Part shown: positions 50,073-60,532 of the stretch, in pieces
Position numbering within the stretch: position 1 is the stretch's first letter
Layout: each line of letters starts with the position of its first letter
Assembly: GCA_956465555.1 (NCBI GenBank)
Contig: OY101118.1
Span: 1,881,751-1,945,750, forward strand
Length of the DNA: 64,000 nt
Direction: 5' to 3'
From: Nitzschia sp. pyKryTriq1
Taxonomy: Eukaryota > Bacillariophyta > Bacillariophyceae > Bacillariales > Bacillariaceae
Made by a program: the position numbers and the translations under genes
The notes under the pieces: model-generated
What the model was told of the DNA's origin: nothing
What the model saw: only the letters and a program-made list of their open reading frames with translations
The model's database searches: none

Positions 50073-51183
50073 GGCGGAACTTTGATACGCCGAAAGTTTT
50101 ACAACGCCTTCCTTGGCGGCTTTTGATCGGAAGGAAGAAATAATGGTGGTGTGGAGTGTGGCGACGGAATGAATCAGCCTGCTTTCTGCTCTGCTACTGT
50201 ACCGGTACTCTCTGCCCCTGCCCAGCCTGCCCTCGGGGCTCGCGGGGCTTTTTCTCGTCTACTCTTCTGCATGCAAAAATCAATCCGGCGGAAACGAAGA
50301 GGAAAGAACGGAGGAGAGTTGTCGCTCCATACAGCTCCAGTACTGTACCTTGTACCTGGTACAGTACAGTGCAGTACAGTACCTGGTACGGTACCGGGTA
50401 CAGTACGGTACTGGTACTGGTTCTGTACGAGTATCAGTATCAGGTATGCTGGGGCGTCGTCGCGTGCGCGTCTCGTGATTTCGCCAGATTTCGATTGCTG
50501 ATGCAGTCGTCAGCACTCAGCACAGCTCAGCTCGGGTGCACAGTCGCGCAGTGCGTGGTGAGTGTGAGACTGACTTCAGACTTGCTTCAGACTTGAGATC
50601 CAAGGTAGCAAGATACGGTAGTGCGGTACCAGTACCCTGTACAGACCAGACACGGGAGGGTCTACCCCAGCGACGCGCGCAGCGGTAGACACGCCGCAGC
50701 GTGTACTCGTGCGTACAGTACTGAGTACCAGTACAGTACTGGTACTGTATGATACGAGTACTGTACCGGTACAAGATTACTGCGCACTGTCTGCTGTACG
50801 TGTACCGGCTGTCGCAGGACTGTCGTGTATGTCCGTTGGGCCGGCGGCCGATCCCCGCCAGCAAGCATGTTGGCTCATAGTAATAAGCCGAGTGACCTCA
50901 TAGTAACCTCTTTCCAACATGTGTCTCATTGACACCCGTCAGTCCAGAAGGTCTATGTAACCAAACTCAAGCAAACTTACTTAGATACTCAATGTCTACG
51001 TAATTCAAATTGAAATCGCTAGAAGATTTTTGCATTTCACTTTTCTACGGACGTGAAGCTTTTGCATTTCAGTTCCCGGCATCAAACGAAGATCCAGTAA
51101 GTTTCCTTCTTTTCGGACAACATGCAAAATCGCAAACCCATTTCAACAACTCACACTCAGCAACTTACAGTACAGTATATACC
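50073..51183. other. Divergent intergenic region with GTAC island
   Basis: Dense GTAC/ACCGGT words lie at about 50195-50215, 50335-50445 and 50715-50810. The rest shows no gene. It is the shared upstream region of YME1 and the hypothetical gene at 51.2 kb. Confidence 0.6.
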
Positions 51184-52212
51184 ATGGGAAAGAAAAAGGT
51201 TACCTTCTCGTCCCGTGTCAAGGTCGTGACGGACTCGGGATCTATCCACTATGAGCAAGATTGGGGCGCGTCGCCATTCGACCTGCTGGGTCAAAGCGAA
51301 AACTTTGATTTCATTCAAGAGCAATTCGAACAGAAACTATCCATGCTAGGCTATTCCGGGAAGGAAGATTTGGATCGGCTTCAAGAGTTGACCATGCCAA
51401 TGTTTCAATGTGCCAACAATGCAGTACATAAGATTGGTGCCGTGGAATACTTGAAGTTGTTGGCCAATGCACCCCAACAAGCATGCGGCCCCGTTCCCAC
51501 CCCCACCAACAGCAACAAAACGCGAGGAATGACCGTAGCGATGCTGTCAGAGAAGAAATCTCGAAAGAGTCTCAAGGATAAAGCGGGCAAGAAGCGTGGT
51601 ATTCTTGGGCCCAAGGATATTCCGGGACGAGATACTCCCGAGCAGCGCAAAATGAGACTCATGACGAGCAAGCCGGGGCCACCAAAAGTCTTCCAGAAGA
51701 TCTCCAAGCTCAAGCCGGCGCTTCAATGTCCAGAACGACAAGACCCACCACGAGACCCTTCACTGAAAACTAGCGGCATTCTGAAGGTTTCCAAGAATGA
51801 ATATGATGACGCGGTTATCATTGATTTGACAGCGATTGATGATGCTAGTATACATTATGGGACCGAAGATGAAGATGAGGATGCGGATGCACGAGAACAT
51901 TGCTGGTGGGATGACGATCATTCTGATGAAGAACGAGAATCATCGGAGCGCGAGGATCTCAGCGATCGGATAGCTACATCAACTCAAGATTCATCCGAAT
52001 GTTCGTTAGGTGATAGGAATCCGAGTCCTCGTCTGGATCCTCCTAGTTTTGACGAATTTGCCGAGCACAAGTTGCCTTCGAAAAAGCCCGATCCTACCGC
52101 CTCCTATCACCACCAGGAGTCAGCAAAAGAACTCAGCTTTACGAGTGTCTGCGTAACACCGAATTTGTATGGAAAGCGTACTCCTGCGAGGCCAAAATTT
52201 TCTTGTGAGTAG
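51184..52212 (+). CDS. Hypothetical protein with N-terminal KVTF motif
   Basis: The ATG at 51184 (context ACCATGG) gives 342 aa. The first 110 residues look folded: MGKKKVTFSSRVKVVTDSG, FIQEQFEQKLSMLGYSGKEDLDRLQEL, CANNAVHKIGAVEYLKLL. Then come a basic stretch (EKKSRKSLKDKAGKKRGILGPKD), an acidic stretch (EDEDEDADAREHCWWDDDHSDEERESS) and a Ser/Pro-rich tail. KVTF fits the RVxF docking motif for protein phosphatase 1, but such short motifs are frequent. No domain is recognised. The frame upstream reaches 51010 without ATG. Convergent with the methyltransferase gene, 75 bp between stops. Confidence 0.7.
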   Translation: MGKKKVTFSSRVKVVTDSGSIHYEQDWGASPFDLLGQSENFDFIQEQFEQKLSMLGYSGKEDLDRLQELTMPMFQCANNAVHKIGAVEYLKLLANAPQQACGPVPTPTNSNKTRGMTVAMLSEKKSRKSLKDKAGKKRGILGPKDIPGRDTPEQRKMRLMTSKPGPPKVFQKISKLKPALQCPERQDPPRDPSLKTSGILKVSKNEYDDAVIIDLTAIDDASIHYGTEDEDEDADAREHCWWDDDHSDEERESSEREDLSDRIATSTQDSSECSLGDRNPSPRLDPPSFDEFAEHKLPSKKPDPTASYHHQESAKELSFTSVCVTPNLYGKRTPARPKFSCE

Positions 52213-52287
52213 CCAACAAACATCCAAAAATAAAAAGTGCCACGGAGTGTTGTGCCAGTAACAAGTAGTAGAAGTAATATTATGTTG

Positions 52288-53409
52288 CTATGACTTTTTA
52301 GCGACAAAATGAATCATGGTTCTCCCATGATCAGAGTCCAATGCGATTTCATCGTGCATGATCTCCCAGCCCTGTTCGATGAATAGGTCATGAAGCTGAC
52401 TTCGCTCGAGTACCGTCTTTTCGCTGGGATGATCGAACCTCCAGGGAGCTCCCTTATGTGGTTTGCAAAAATGAGAGAGCCCAAATAAAGTTCCCGGAGA
52501 AAGTTTCTTGCATTGGGAAATAGCCGTGACCAGATCTCGCTTCCAGAATCGTACACAAAATATTGCTGCTACAGAGTTGGTAGGCAGGTCACTGGCAACC
52601 GCGTCCCATGTTGAAAGATCTTTTTTGACACACTTGGTGAAATGACCGAGTCCGCGTCGTTCCCAAAAGCCTGTGGTAATTTTGGTTTCCTTTTCATTGT
52701 ACCTATGATCGAACCCCCAAACCTCGAATGGCTTCCCGGCGGCAAGCAATTCTTCCGCCAAAAAGGCGACATCTCTACCTGCACCGCTGGCCAAGTCCCA
52801 CACTTGCAACAAGGGGCCACTGGAGGGACAATTTTGGAGGCATTTGAACAAGACAGTTTCGACCATTGGGTCTGGTTGCCAAAGTCGCGGCAAAGGAAAA
52901 GGGGGGTCTACCTTTTCCTCCGACAATATTGCCAGATCCCCTGCTAGTTCCCACAATCTGGGCTCGTCGACTAGAACATCTGTGACTTTCCACGGTTTTC
53001 CAGGTCGTTGTCGAGCCGGACTTTTGGTTCCTAGAAGAATAGTTTGCGCCTGCTTCAGATCGGGTTTCTCCACCAAGATCGAAAATTCCACATGCCGGCT
53101 GGGCAATTCGTAGGATCTTTCCTTCAGATACTGGGCCGGGAAAGGGACTACATGAAGCTTTGAATGACGAAGTCGCCGTTGATCGTACGAGCTGCACGGT
53201 CTCAAATCCAAGAGCGGGACCATCTTCGATTCCAATGCACTATCACTTGTTTTCGCCCACCAATCTTGTAGGGACACTATCCGATCGGTCAAAGTTGCGC
53301 CTGGAGGGGAAGGGATTTCACATCTCGTCGCATCCTTCGGGGCAGAAGACATGGAACGACGAGCGGCAAACTTGGTATTACTCAGAATGAGGGAGGACAA
53401 CCAAGCCAT
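52288..53409 (-). CDS. Rhodanese-like / SAM-dependent methyltransferase fusion
   Basis: A single exon of 373 aa from ATG 53409. The first 30 residues are basic (MAWLSSLILSNTKFAARRSMS), possibly organellar. Residues about 40-150 resemble a rhodanese fold: IVSLQDWWAKTS, VPLLDLRPCSSYDQRRLRHSKLHVVPFP; a Cys at the active-site loop is not obvious. Residues about 195-370 are a class I methyltransferase: LLQVWDLASGAGRDVAFLAEEL (motif I), FEVWGFDHRYNEKE (motif II acidic residue), AAIFCVRFWKRDLVTAISQCKKLSPGTLFGLSHF (motifs IV-V). The substrate is not known. The two domains in one chain suggest a role in sulfur- or tRNA-related chemistry, but this is inference. Confidence 0.78.
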   Translation of the reverse strand: MAWLSSLILSNTKFAARRSMSSAPKDATRCEIPSPPGATLTDRIVSLQDWWAKTSDSALESKMVPLLDLRPCSSYDQRRLRHSKLHVVPFPAQYLKERSYELPSRHVEFSILVEKPDLKQAQTILLGTKSPARQRPGKPWKVTDVLVDEPRLWELAGDLAILSEEKVDPPFPLPRLWQPDPMVETVLFKCLQNCPSSGPLLQVWDLASGAGRDVAFLAEELLAAGKPFEVWGFDHRYNEKETKITTGFWERRGLGHFTKCVKKDLSTWDAVASDLPTNSVAAIFCVRFWKRDLVTAISQCKKLSPGTLFGLSHFCKPHKGAPWRFDHPSEKTVLERSQLHDLFIEQGWEIMHDEIALDSDHGRTMIHFVAKKS

Positions 53410-54207
53410 ATGACCGGGTAGGTAACAATGGCAACTGGCAACTCGATGTGCGTGGTTGTTGATGTGCTTGGGTTCTTAGGTGCAACTACAGTGCAAGTAG
53501 TATAGCTGCCTACCGGTACTTCTACCAGTTACAGTACTACTTTCACTCTACCGGTACAGTATGTACTGCCTCGTACTGTTTCGATGCGATGTATCATACA
53601 GTACTGGTACCAGTACCAGGTACTGTACGAGTAAGATTTTGTGATGTCCCCAGACCTTGCGTGTTGCGTGCCCCCAAATAATGTGCACCCCCGACCCCCA
53701 AACTACCGGTACCGTACAGGTTGTCACCCCAATACCACAGTACCAGGTACCAGGTACCGGTACCGTACTCGTACGTGCACTGTAGCTTATGTAGTGTAAA
53801 CTTTTGACCCCTGCTTGACGCCAAAATTCGCCCGCGAAAAAAAGCGAACGACCGCGCATCCATGACGCGCCACGTTGATGCCCTCGAGATAGTACCGGTA
53901 GTAGTAGTACGTGTACAGTCCATAGTACCACTGGTACAGGGTATCGCATACTACACAGTCGTAGCAGGTACCACGTATGGTACCTGCTACAATAGCCTGT
54001 CTGGTAAACAATACCGTACCGTATTGTACCGTACGTACCAGTAGGCACCACAAACGACAACGAACAAAAATAATCCACCGCCCATCATCCATCACCCATC
54101 ACACTCTTATTTTTTCTTCTCTGAAGTCGTTGTCATAGTCACAAAACTTCGTATTCCCGTTCCTCATCATACTGGTAAGACGCGAGCCAAGCAGAGACGA
54201 CGAGACA
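53410..54207. repeat. GTAC/ACCGGT island with a long hairpin in a divergent promoter
   Basis: GTAC and ACCGGT words fill 53510-53635, 53700-53780 and 53895-54045. A perfect inverted repeat at 53961-53990 has 13-bp arms GTAGCAGGTACCA/TGGTACCTGCTAC around CGTA. The region lies between the divergent methyltransferase and monoglyceride-lipase genes. No coding frame is credible. Confidence 0.7.
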
Positions 54208-55047
54208 ATGACGGGAGAACAATTCATCCAGTCAGAGGACGGAACCCAAATCTACGTGAAACAGTTCCACGCAGCCCAGCCTAAAGGCCAAGTCCTGGTA
54301 GTACATGGATACCTGGAACACTGTCTCCGGTACACAGAATTCGCCGAGTACTTGTGTGGTAAAAATATTTCTGTGACCACCTATGACTTTCGTGGCCACG
54401 GAAAATCTGGCGGAGATCGTGCTCTCATTCGCAAATGGAAGGAATATGAACAGGATTTCGAGACTGTGAGATCAACCTTGAACCCCCAGCTTCCCACATT
54501 TGTCTTGGGGCATTCGAATGGAGGATTGACAACTCTTAATTATATGTTAGGACGACCGGCAGATGATCCTGAAGTGAAAAGCTTGAAGGGCGTAATTTTG
54601 ACAAATCCCTACGTCGAGGCCACCGATGCGGTTCCTTGGATGGTTCTTGGAGTAGTACACACCCTGGGGCGATGGTTTCCGGCCCTCAAAGTGCCGTCTA
54701 ATCTAAGGGCAGAAGACTTGACTAGTGATCCTGTGAAGCAACAAGAGCAGCGGGATGACGAGCATTGCCAAGCCAATGCGACAATCGGCTGGGCCTCGCA
54801 AGGACTAAAGACCCAAGCGCGCGTCAAGAACATGGCAAAGAGCACCCCCTTCCCCGTACCACTGCTCTACATTTATGCAACCCAAGACAAAGTTGCAAAT
54901 CCTAAGGTTGTAGAAGCTATTGGGCAAATTCTACAAGCCAAAGACAAAACTGTGATCCGTCGAGAAGAAGAACATGAAGTCTTGAACGAGACCAACCGCT
55001 TGGAAACCTACGAGATCATTAGTTCGTGGATCCTCGAGCGCATCTAA
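54208..55047 (+). CDS. Monoglyceride lipase-like alpha/beta hydrolase
   Basis: A single exon of 279 aa from ATG 54208, the family's usual length. Landmarks are VLVVHGYLEHCLRYTEFAEYL (oxyanion HG), TYDFRGHGKSGGDRA, the nucleophile elbow GHSNGG, the catalytic Asp in YATQDKVANP and the catalytic His in EEEHEVLNE. This is the serine aminopeptidase S33/MGLL group, which hydrolyses monoacylglycerols or lysophospholipids; GHSNGG rather than GHSMGG is a modest variation. No signal peptide or membrane span is seen, so a cytosolic or lipid-droplet-associated enzyme is likely. Confidence 0.9.
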   Translation: MTGEQFIQSEDGTQIYVKQFHAAQPKGQVLVVHGYLEHCLRYTEFAEYLCGKNISVTTYDFRGHGKSGGDRALIRKWKEYEQDFETVRSTLNPQLPTFVLGHSNGGLTTLNYMLGRPADDPEVKSLKGVILTNPYVEATDAVPWMVLGVVHTLGRWFPALKVPSNLRAEDLTSDPVKQQEQRDDEHCQANATIGWASQGLKTQARVKNMAKSTPFPVPLLYIYATQDKVANPKVVEAIGQILQAKDKTVIRREEEHEVLNETNRLETYEIISSWILERI

Positions 55048-55553
55048 GCCACTTTATAAAACAAGCGCATCGGGGTATTGTGGTTTATGGTTGTGATAGG
55101 AGCATACAATTGTAGCTTCTACTATGAGTAGAGAGTATTCTCATATCGTACTACTTGTACGGGTAGAGGAGGTGAGGAGTGAGAAGACGAAGCGACGATC
55201 GACGACGAGGGGGCGGTGAAGCTTCCACGTGGAGATAATATTTTCTTCCGTTTTGATATCTGAAATAGCCGTCGAAGGAGTCAAACATTTCAGTTTCATC
55301 ATGTTTCATCCAGTTTTCCACTCGTATCCGCATACCGTACGAGTAGTCTACCGTTAAAAGTAGACTACGAGTACCGGTAGACTATCCACAGCACGAGAGT
55401 TTCGCCAACAGTTTGTCGCTTGCCGCTTGATTATTCCCTCTCCTCGTTTGGCTGTGCCGTTGTTGCATTTGACCACTCAAAAAAGAACTAATAGTCTATT
55501 ATCGCTCATTGGAGCGTGCTTGTTGCACTTTACTAGACGGAACTTGGCTTGCA
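55048..55553. other. Intergenic region
   Basis: About 500 bp between two plus-strand genes. GTAC/ACCGGT words and a TAGTCTAC/GTAGACTA inverted repeat lie at about 55335-55385. No gene is seen. Confidence 0.5.
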
Positions 55554-58474
55554 ATGGTGGACAAAAAGGCCAAGTCCTCCGCGACGCAGCAGCAGCAGCA
55601 GCAGCAGGAGGAGCAGGAGCACGTCAAGGTTTACCTTCGGCTGAGGCCCATGGATAAGTTGGAAACGTCGAAGCGGTCCAAAGATTGTATTGAACTCCAT
55701 GACAATCCCAAACTGATTACTGTGGATTCGCCGTTGCTGGGAAGCTTTGATTTTACCTTTGATCAGGTAGGAGAGGTTGATGGGTATAACTCTCGTTTGA
55801 TGTACTGGTACAATGATACCGGTACGTATCAATATGTACCGGTAGGATATAGAACTCACTGGCGTCCCCTATTCGCGATCCGCAGGTATTTGACGAATAC
55901 ACACCGCAACTCGAAGTCTACAAGGAATGCGCATCGTCGATTCCACGACGATTATTGAATGGAATCAGCTGTGCCGTCATGGCCTACGGACAAACTGGGA
56001 GTGGCAAGGTACCGTATGGGATGGCTAGACTATGATGACTTGGACAACTTGAATTATTTTTCGATGGATGAAGGATTCTCATTTGCGTCGCCGCTCTACT
56101 TGTATTTTAGACGCACACCATGTTGGGCGAGGGTATGGGAGTTGAGCTGAATGTTCGAGCTTTGGGACTTGAAGACGAAGAAGAGGTCATTGCGTGTGGC
56201 GATAATATTGCAGATCCTAGACGCAACCCCGAAGTCACGGAAGGAATGATTCCTCGGGTCGTCGCGGATTTACTCGAGCGCTTGGATGACGCTCCTGACA
56301 CTATGGAATATACAATTAGGTGTTCCTTTGTGGAAATTTATTTGGAAAAGGTATGCGATCTGTTACAACCGTGGAGAGAGGAAGTTCGTATTGGCAAGGA
56401 TGAACGGGGAGAAGCCTGTGTGGTGGGAGCGTGCGAAGTTTGTTGTTTAGATGTGGCTGATATCTATGCCTTATTAGCGCGAGGGAACGCATATCGAACC
56501 AAGTCAGCGACAGATCAGAACATGGATTCAAGTCGGTCCCATGCGGTTTTCACCTTGCGGTTGGAAAAGGTCAATCGATACAATGGAAGTCAATTGTCGT
56601 CACGTTTGCTTCTGATGGACTTGGCGGGAAGCGAAGTCGGACGACAAAGATCGACAAGAGGGAAAGAAACGCCGTCTGGGTTGGAAGGACGAATGATCAA
56701 TGCTTCGTTGGGTAGTCTGGGGAATATTGTCCGAGCAATACTATCAGAACAAGGGAACCAGAAAATTCGGTACAATCCACGGGCCGTGGCAAATACTTCC
56801 AAGCTGGCGCAACTCTTGCGCCCCTGTTTCGGAGGAAACTGGTTCACTGTCATGATTTGCACTGGGTCACCTTCGAGCTACAATATCAACGAAACAATAA
56901 ACACCATCAAATTTGGTCAACAGGTGCGAGAAATAAAAAATGCACCAAAACCGGCGCAGTCTCTGACAGCCAATGCCTACAAGACCCGCCTGATAGAATC
57001 GGAAAGGCGTCAAGAAGATTTAAACGAATTGGTCAAGATGTTGGCTCACGAATGTAAGCACGTCAAGGGGCGAAGCAAAGGCAAAGACTCAGGAAATATT
57101 CCTCTTTGGGAAGCCATTGAGAAAATTACATCCTCTACAAAACAGGGGGATGAAACTGAAATTGGTGTGACGATCGGTCTCACCAAAGATAAAGAGAAGG
57201 CTCGTCGCATCGAAGACTTGGAAAAAATGGTGGAGGAACACCGGTTGGCGTGGGAAAAGGCGGAGAGTGGGATGCGTGATATGCGATCAGAAATAACGGC
57301 ATTGCGACGACAGAAAGAAAGTATTACAAATGAGAAGCAACGGATGTCTCGAGAACTCTACGACGCCAAGGAAGAAATGAAAATTATGACCCAACGAAAC
57401 GTAGAATTGGAGAATTTCCTGCGAACGAGTCAATTTCGAGAACGAGAGGCTGTGTTGTTCTTGAGACAGTTTCGAACGTTTTACTTTCGGCTTTTGAGAA
57501 GTAAGGCAGCTCAGGGAAGTGGGACAACGAAGGATATTACGGCTGATGTAAGTCAGAGAATCCCGGGCGTCTCGGACCTTTCTGATTTACTTGACGTCGA
57601 TAAATTGATGCTAGAAAGTGGCTTGATTGAGAAATCTGAGCTTGGTGCTGATACCAGTACCGTCGATTACGAACCTTCCGAGGATGCCCAAGCCAAAAGC
57701 GGGAAGCAAGCCAAGAAGGCAGAACAGAAAGAATTGCAATTGATTGATCAAATGTATGGTTCTGAAATCGAGGCACAAACCGCAAGGCGACTGTCCAAAA
57801 TGAACGGTGGACAGGCAGAATTGAGCTTTGGACAATTGGCTGGCTACCGGCAAAGGCTTTTGGAGAGTCCTGCAGGGCGGCTAGCCATCAAAAAGGAGTT
57901 GGAATTAGAGCACGATTTGATTGAAATGGGTAAGAAGGTGGTTACCTTGCAGAATTCCCTGGTTGCAGAAAAGGCCATGGTCGAGGCTTTATCATCCCGA
58001 CAGGGAGCTATGGGAAAGATGAAGGCCGCACAAGAGCTAAATATGATCAAGCAAGAGATGGAACGGAAGACAAATGATCTCCATGCCATCGTGTGGAAAA
58101 TGAATGAACTTCATCTTGTCAACAAGACAATTGATACCAAAGTCGAAAGTCGAGAACAACATGTGAATTACTTGGAGGAACAGCTGGTGGACTTACAGAC
58201 GCGAAATCGAAGACTTGTGGTCGATCGACAAGATGTCGAACGACGATTACGAGAAGAAAGTACGATCCTACAAGACCGACTTGATGGTATGGCGACTCAG
58301 ATTTGGCAGCTGGGCGACTCGGAAGCCTTACCACTGTGGAGAATGGTTGTTCCGTATAGTGGTGAGCAAGTGGAGCTGGCAACGCTCGACGAGGAGCAGC
58401 AGACGCGTTTTTCTCTGGGCAATCTTGAAGATGAAGAAATCGATGGCCTTATACACGTGATAGAAAATAGCTGA
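55554..58474 (+). CDS. Kinesin with N-terminal motor and coiled-coil tail, three exons
   Basis: Exons 55554..55766, 55886..56008 and 56111..58474 (899 aa, all phase 0). The first residues include a Gln run. The motor starts VKVYLRLRPMDK; the P-loop GQTGSGKTHTM is split by intron 2; switch I is MDSSRSHAVF and switch II DLAGSE. Later motor motifs are changed: INASLGSLGNI for the usual INKSLSALGNV and ANTSKLAQLLRPCFGGNWFTVMI for DSKLTRLLQDSLGGNS-type sequence. The tail has coiled coil at about 400-480 (MVEEHRLAWEKAESGMRDM) and 590-760 (HDLIEMGKKVVTLQNSLVAEKAMVEAL). It is a plus-end type motor by position, but the subfamily is not recognised. Intron 1 contains GTAC/ACCGGT words. Confidence 0.92.
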
Positions 58475-58569
58475 TCTTCTTGAAATATCGTTCGCTAGTT
58501 CTGTTGTGCCATAGTTCGAATTATAGGTTTTCAAACTAACAACTGGAATCATCACATTCTGCAACTAGA

Positions 58570-60036
58570 TTAAAAGTTATCGTCTGTGATAGCACTGATG
58601 TCATCCCCATGTTCTCCTTCGTCTTCAGTAGCACGCCAGTCTCGAACCAGTTTCTGGCTATTTTTAGACTGCACAGGCTTTGTTTCTTGCACCGCTAGTA
58701 CTTTGGTCTCACGGCTTAGAATTTGCTCTGTCCGAAGTGTCAAGTCCCTGGAGAATTGACAAATTTCTCTAGAGCTGTTTCCCAAGGCAACATCCTTTTG
58801 AGCAAGGGAGCGCAGCAACTGCTCTCTTAACTGTTGTCCTTCTTCTAGTTCTTGTTGTTGCTGTTCACAGTAGACTTGTAGCGTCTTTTGATCCGCCAGA
58901 ATCTTGTGAAAATGCGCTTGTATATCTTCGTAGTATGCCTTTTGTTCGTTCACCGCACCCCGCAGAATCTGATTATCGATATTGGCCTGCGAAAGTGCTT
59001 GTTGGAGCTCTTGAATTTCTTGTTCGCCTTGTCTTCCTCGCTGACTTGCGGCGACCTCTCTAGATAACAAATCTCGGAGCTCATTCATTTCTTGATCATG
59101 TTGTTTTCGAATCATCTGCTTATCCTGTTCCATTTTCTGTTGGAGCAATCGTAATTCCTGCTCGTGCTCGCGTAAGAGCTCTGCAATTTGGTCATCATAG
59201 TTTCTTTTGACCGCATCGACGTCAACGTCACGCTGGAAGCTGGAGGAGGCTCCTGGTTGTTGGCATTTAATGCAAGCTGCGGCGTACTTTTGTAACAGGG
59301 AAGCAGAGAATTGTGTATCCGCCACAACATGATCAATCGGAAGTCGATTTCGTCGATCCTTAATCATGACGGCTTGGGGATATCGTCCGAGCAAGAGTTC
59401 CAACATACTCTCCTCTTGTTTGTGTCGAAAGGCCAGATGTAATGGCAACATTCCTTGGTCATCTCGCTTCCCCGCCGCTTCAGGATATTCGAGTAGCATG
59501 GCTTCCAAAACGAAAGCGGGAGATTGAAAAATGACAGCAGCGTGCAGCGGCAACAACTTCCACCTTGTACTGGTAGCATCTCGTCGGACAATCCATGTCT
59601 GAACTTCTTCCGGGTGGGTTCGGCACCTTAACCGCGCTTGGTCCCACTGGGAACTTTCCAAGAGTTCATAGAGTGCCGTCACATTTTGATCATAGTCGCA
59701 AATCAAGTCGCTTTGTTTATCCATGATGGACGAGTCGCGAGAAGAAACGGCGGGCTCCAGTCGAGACGTCGTCCCACCGCCTCGATGGTTCTCGCCTGGA
59801 GATTGGCTCCGACTTTGTTCGACAGGAGGCCCTACAAAAATACTTTCGGAAGCCGTCAGGGGACTCATGGGTCGTTTGGGATAGGAGGGAACTCGAATTA
59901 CTGGCGACGGAACCATCCGATCGCGGCTACTTGTACCCATCGATGATGTCATGACCGGCGACGATTTGATGTGTGGAGTGATTGTTGTGTTCTGTAAAGG
60001 AGAGGCGCTGTGATGACGGACCACAAGCTTCACCAT
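58570..60036 (-). CDS. Ankyrin-repeat and coiled-coil protein
   Basis: From ATG 60036 the protein is 488 aa; the frame extends upstream only through a TTG codon. Residues 1-110 are Ser/Pro-rich and disordered. About 120-250 are ankyrin-like repeats: VTALYELLESSQWDQARLRCR, LLPLHAAVIFQSPAFVLEAMLLEYPEAAGKRDDQG, MLPLHLAFRHKQEESMLELLLGRYPQAVMIKDRRNRLPIDHV. About 270-440 form a Gln/Glu-rich coiled coil (EHEQELRLLQQKMEQDKQMIRKQHDQEMNELRDLL). The LLLEYPEAA pattern is typical of many diatom ankyrin proteins. The partners are unknown. Its 3' end is 95 bp from the kinesin stop. Confidence 0.75.
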   Translation of the reverse strand: MVKLVVRHHSASPLQNTTITPHIKSSPVMTSSMGTSSRDRMVPSPVIRVPSYPKRPMSPLTASESIFVGPPVEQSRSQSPGENHRGGGTTSRLEPAVSSRDSSIMDKQSDLICDYDQNVTALYELLESSQWDQARLRCRTHPEEVQTWIVRRDATSTRWKLLPLHAAVIFQSPAFVLEAMLLEYPEAAGKRDDQGMLPLHLAFRHKQEESMLELLLGRYPQAVMIKDRRNRLPIDHVVADTQFSASLLQKYAAACIKCQQPGASSSFQRDVDVDAVKRNYDDQIAELLREHEQELRLLQQKMEQDKQMIRKQHDQEMNELRDLLSREVAASQRGRQGEQEIQELQQALSQANIDNQILRGAVNEQKAYYEDIQAHFHKILADQKTLQVYCEQQQQELEEGQQLREQLLRSLAQKDVALGNSSREICQFSRDLTLRTEQILSRETKVLAVQETKPVQSKNSQKLVRDWRATEDEGEHGDDISAITDDNF

Positions 60037-60532
60037 TTTGGACTTTTTTCGCAATGAGACACTAACTATACTCTCGCTTCCCAGTCGGCTCTTTCGTGCA
60101 GGACGGTATCAATAGGAACAACTACCGGTATAATGCAAGTATACCGAGGTCAACGGCGAGGAGGGAGATTTGCCACCAAGGGCAAGTCGGAAATTTTGAC
60201 AAAAAGTGGAGGGAAAATATATCTGAGACCGCCCCAACGTTAGCGAGTCCCGTTCGCCGAAAAATCTATTTATTCAGTTTTGTATACATTTTATATGAGC
60301 CTGAGAGCGTCATGGAGAGCGTGCCAAGCGATTGGGTCGTAGTGATCAAACTGAGAACACTCAGGGACGACTCCTCCGACTCGGGCCCTGTGAAGCTGTG
60401 AAGATCCCTTCGACTGGTCCGAATTGCGAAAAATATTGTGAAAATGATGAAACTGCATCACGCATCACGCATCATTCACATATCACACAATGTAAGAGAC
60501 TCCTCTACATAGTAATACTGTCCTACCAGAAA
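60037..60532. other. Divergent intergenic region
   Basis: Upstream region of the ankyrin gene and the FKBP gene. A few ACCGGT words lie at about 60122-60132. No gene recognised. Confidence 0.5.
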
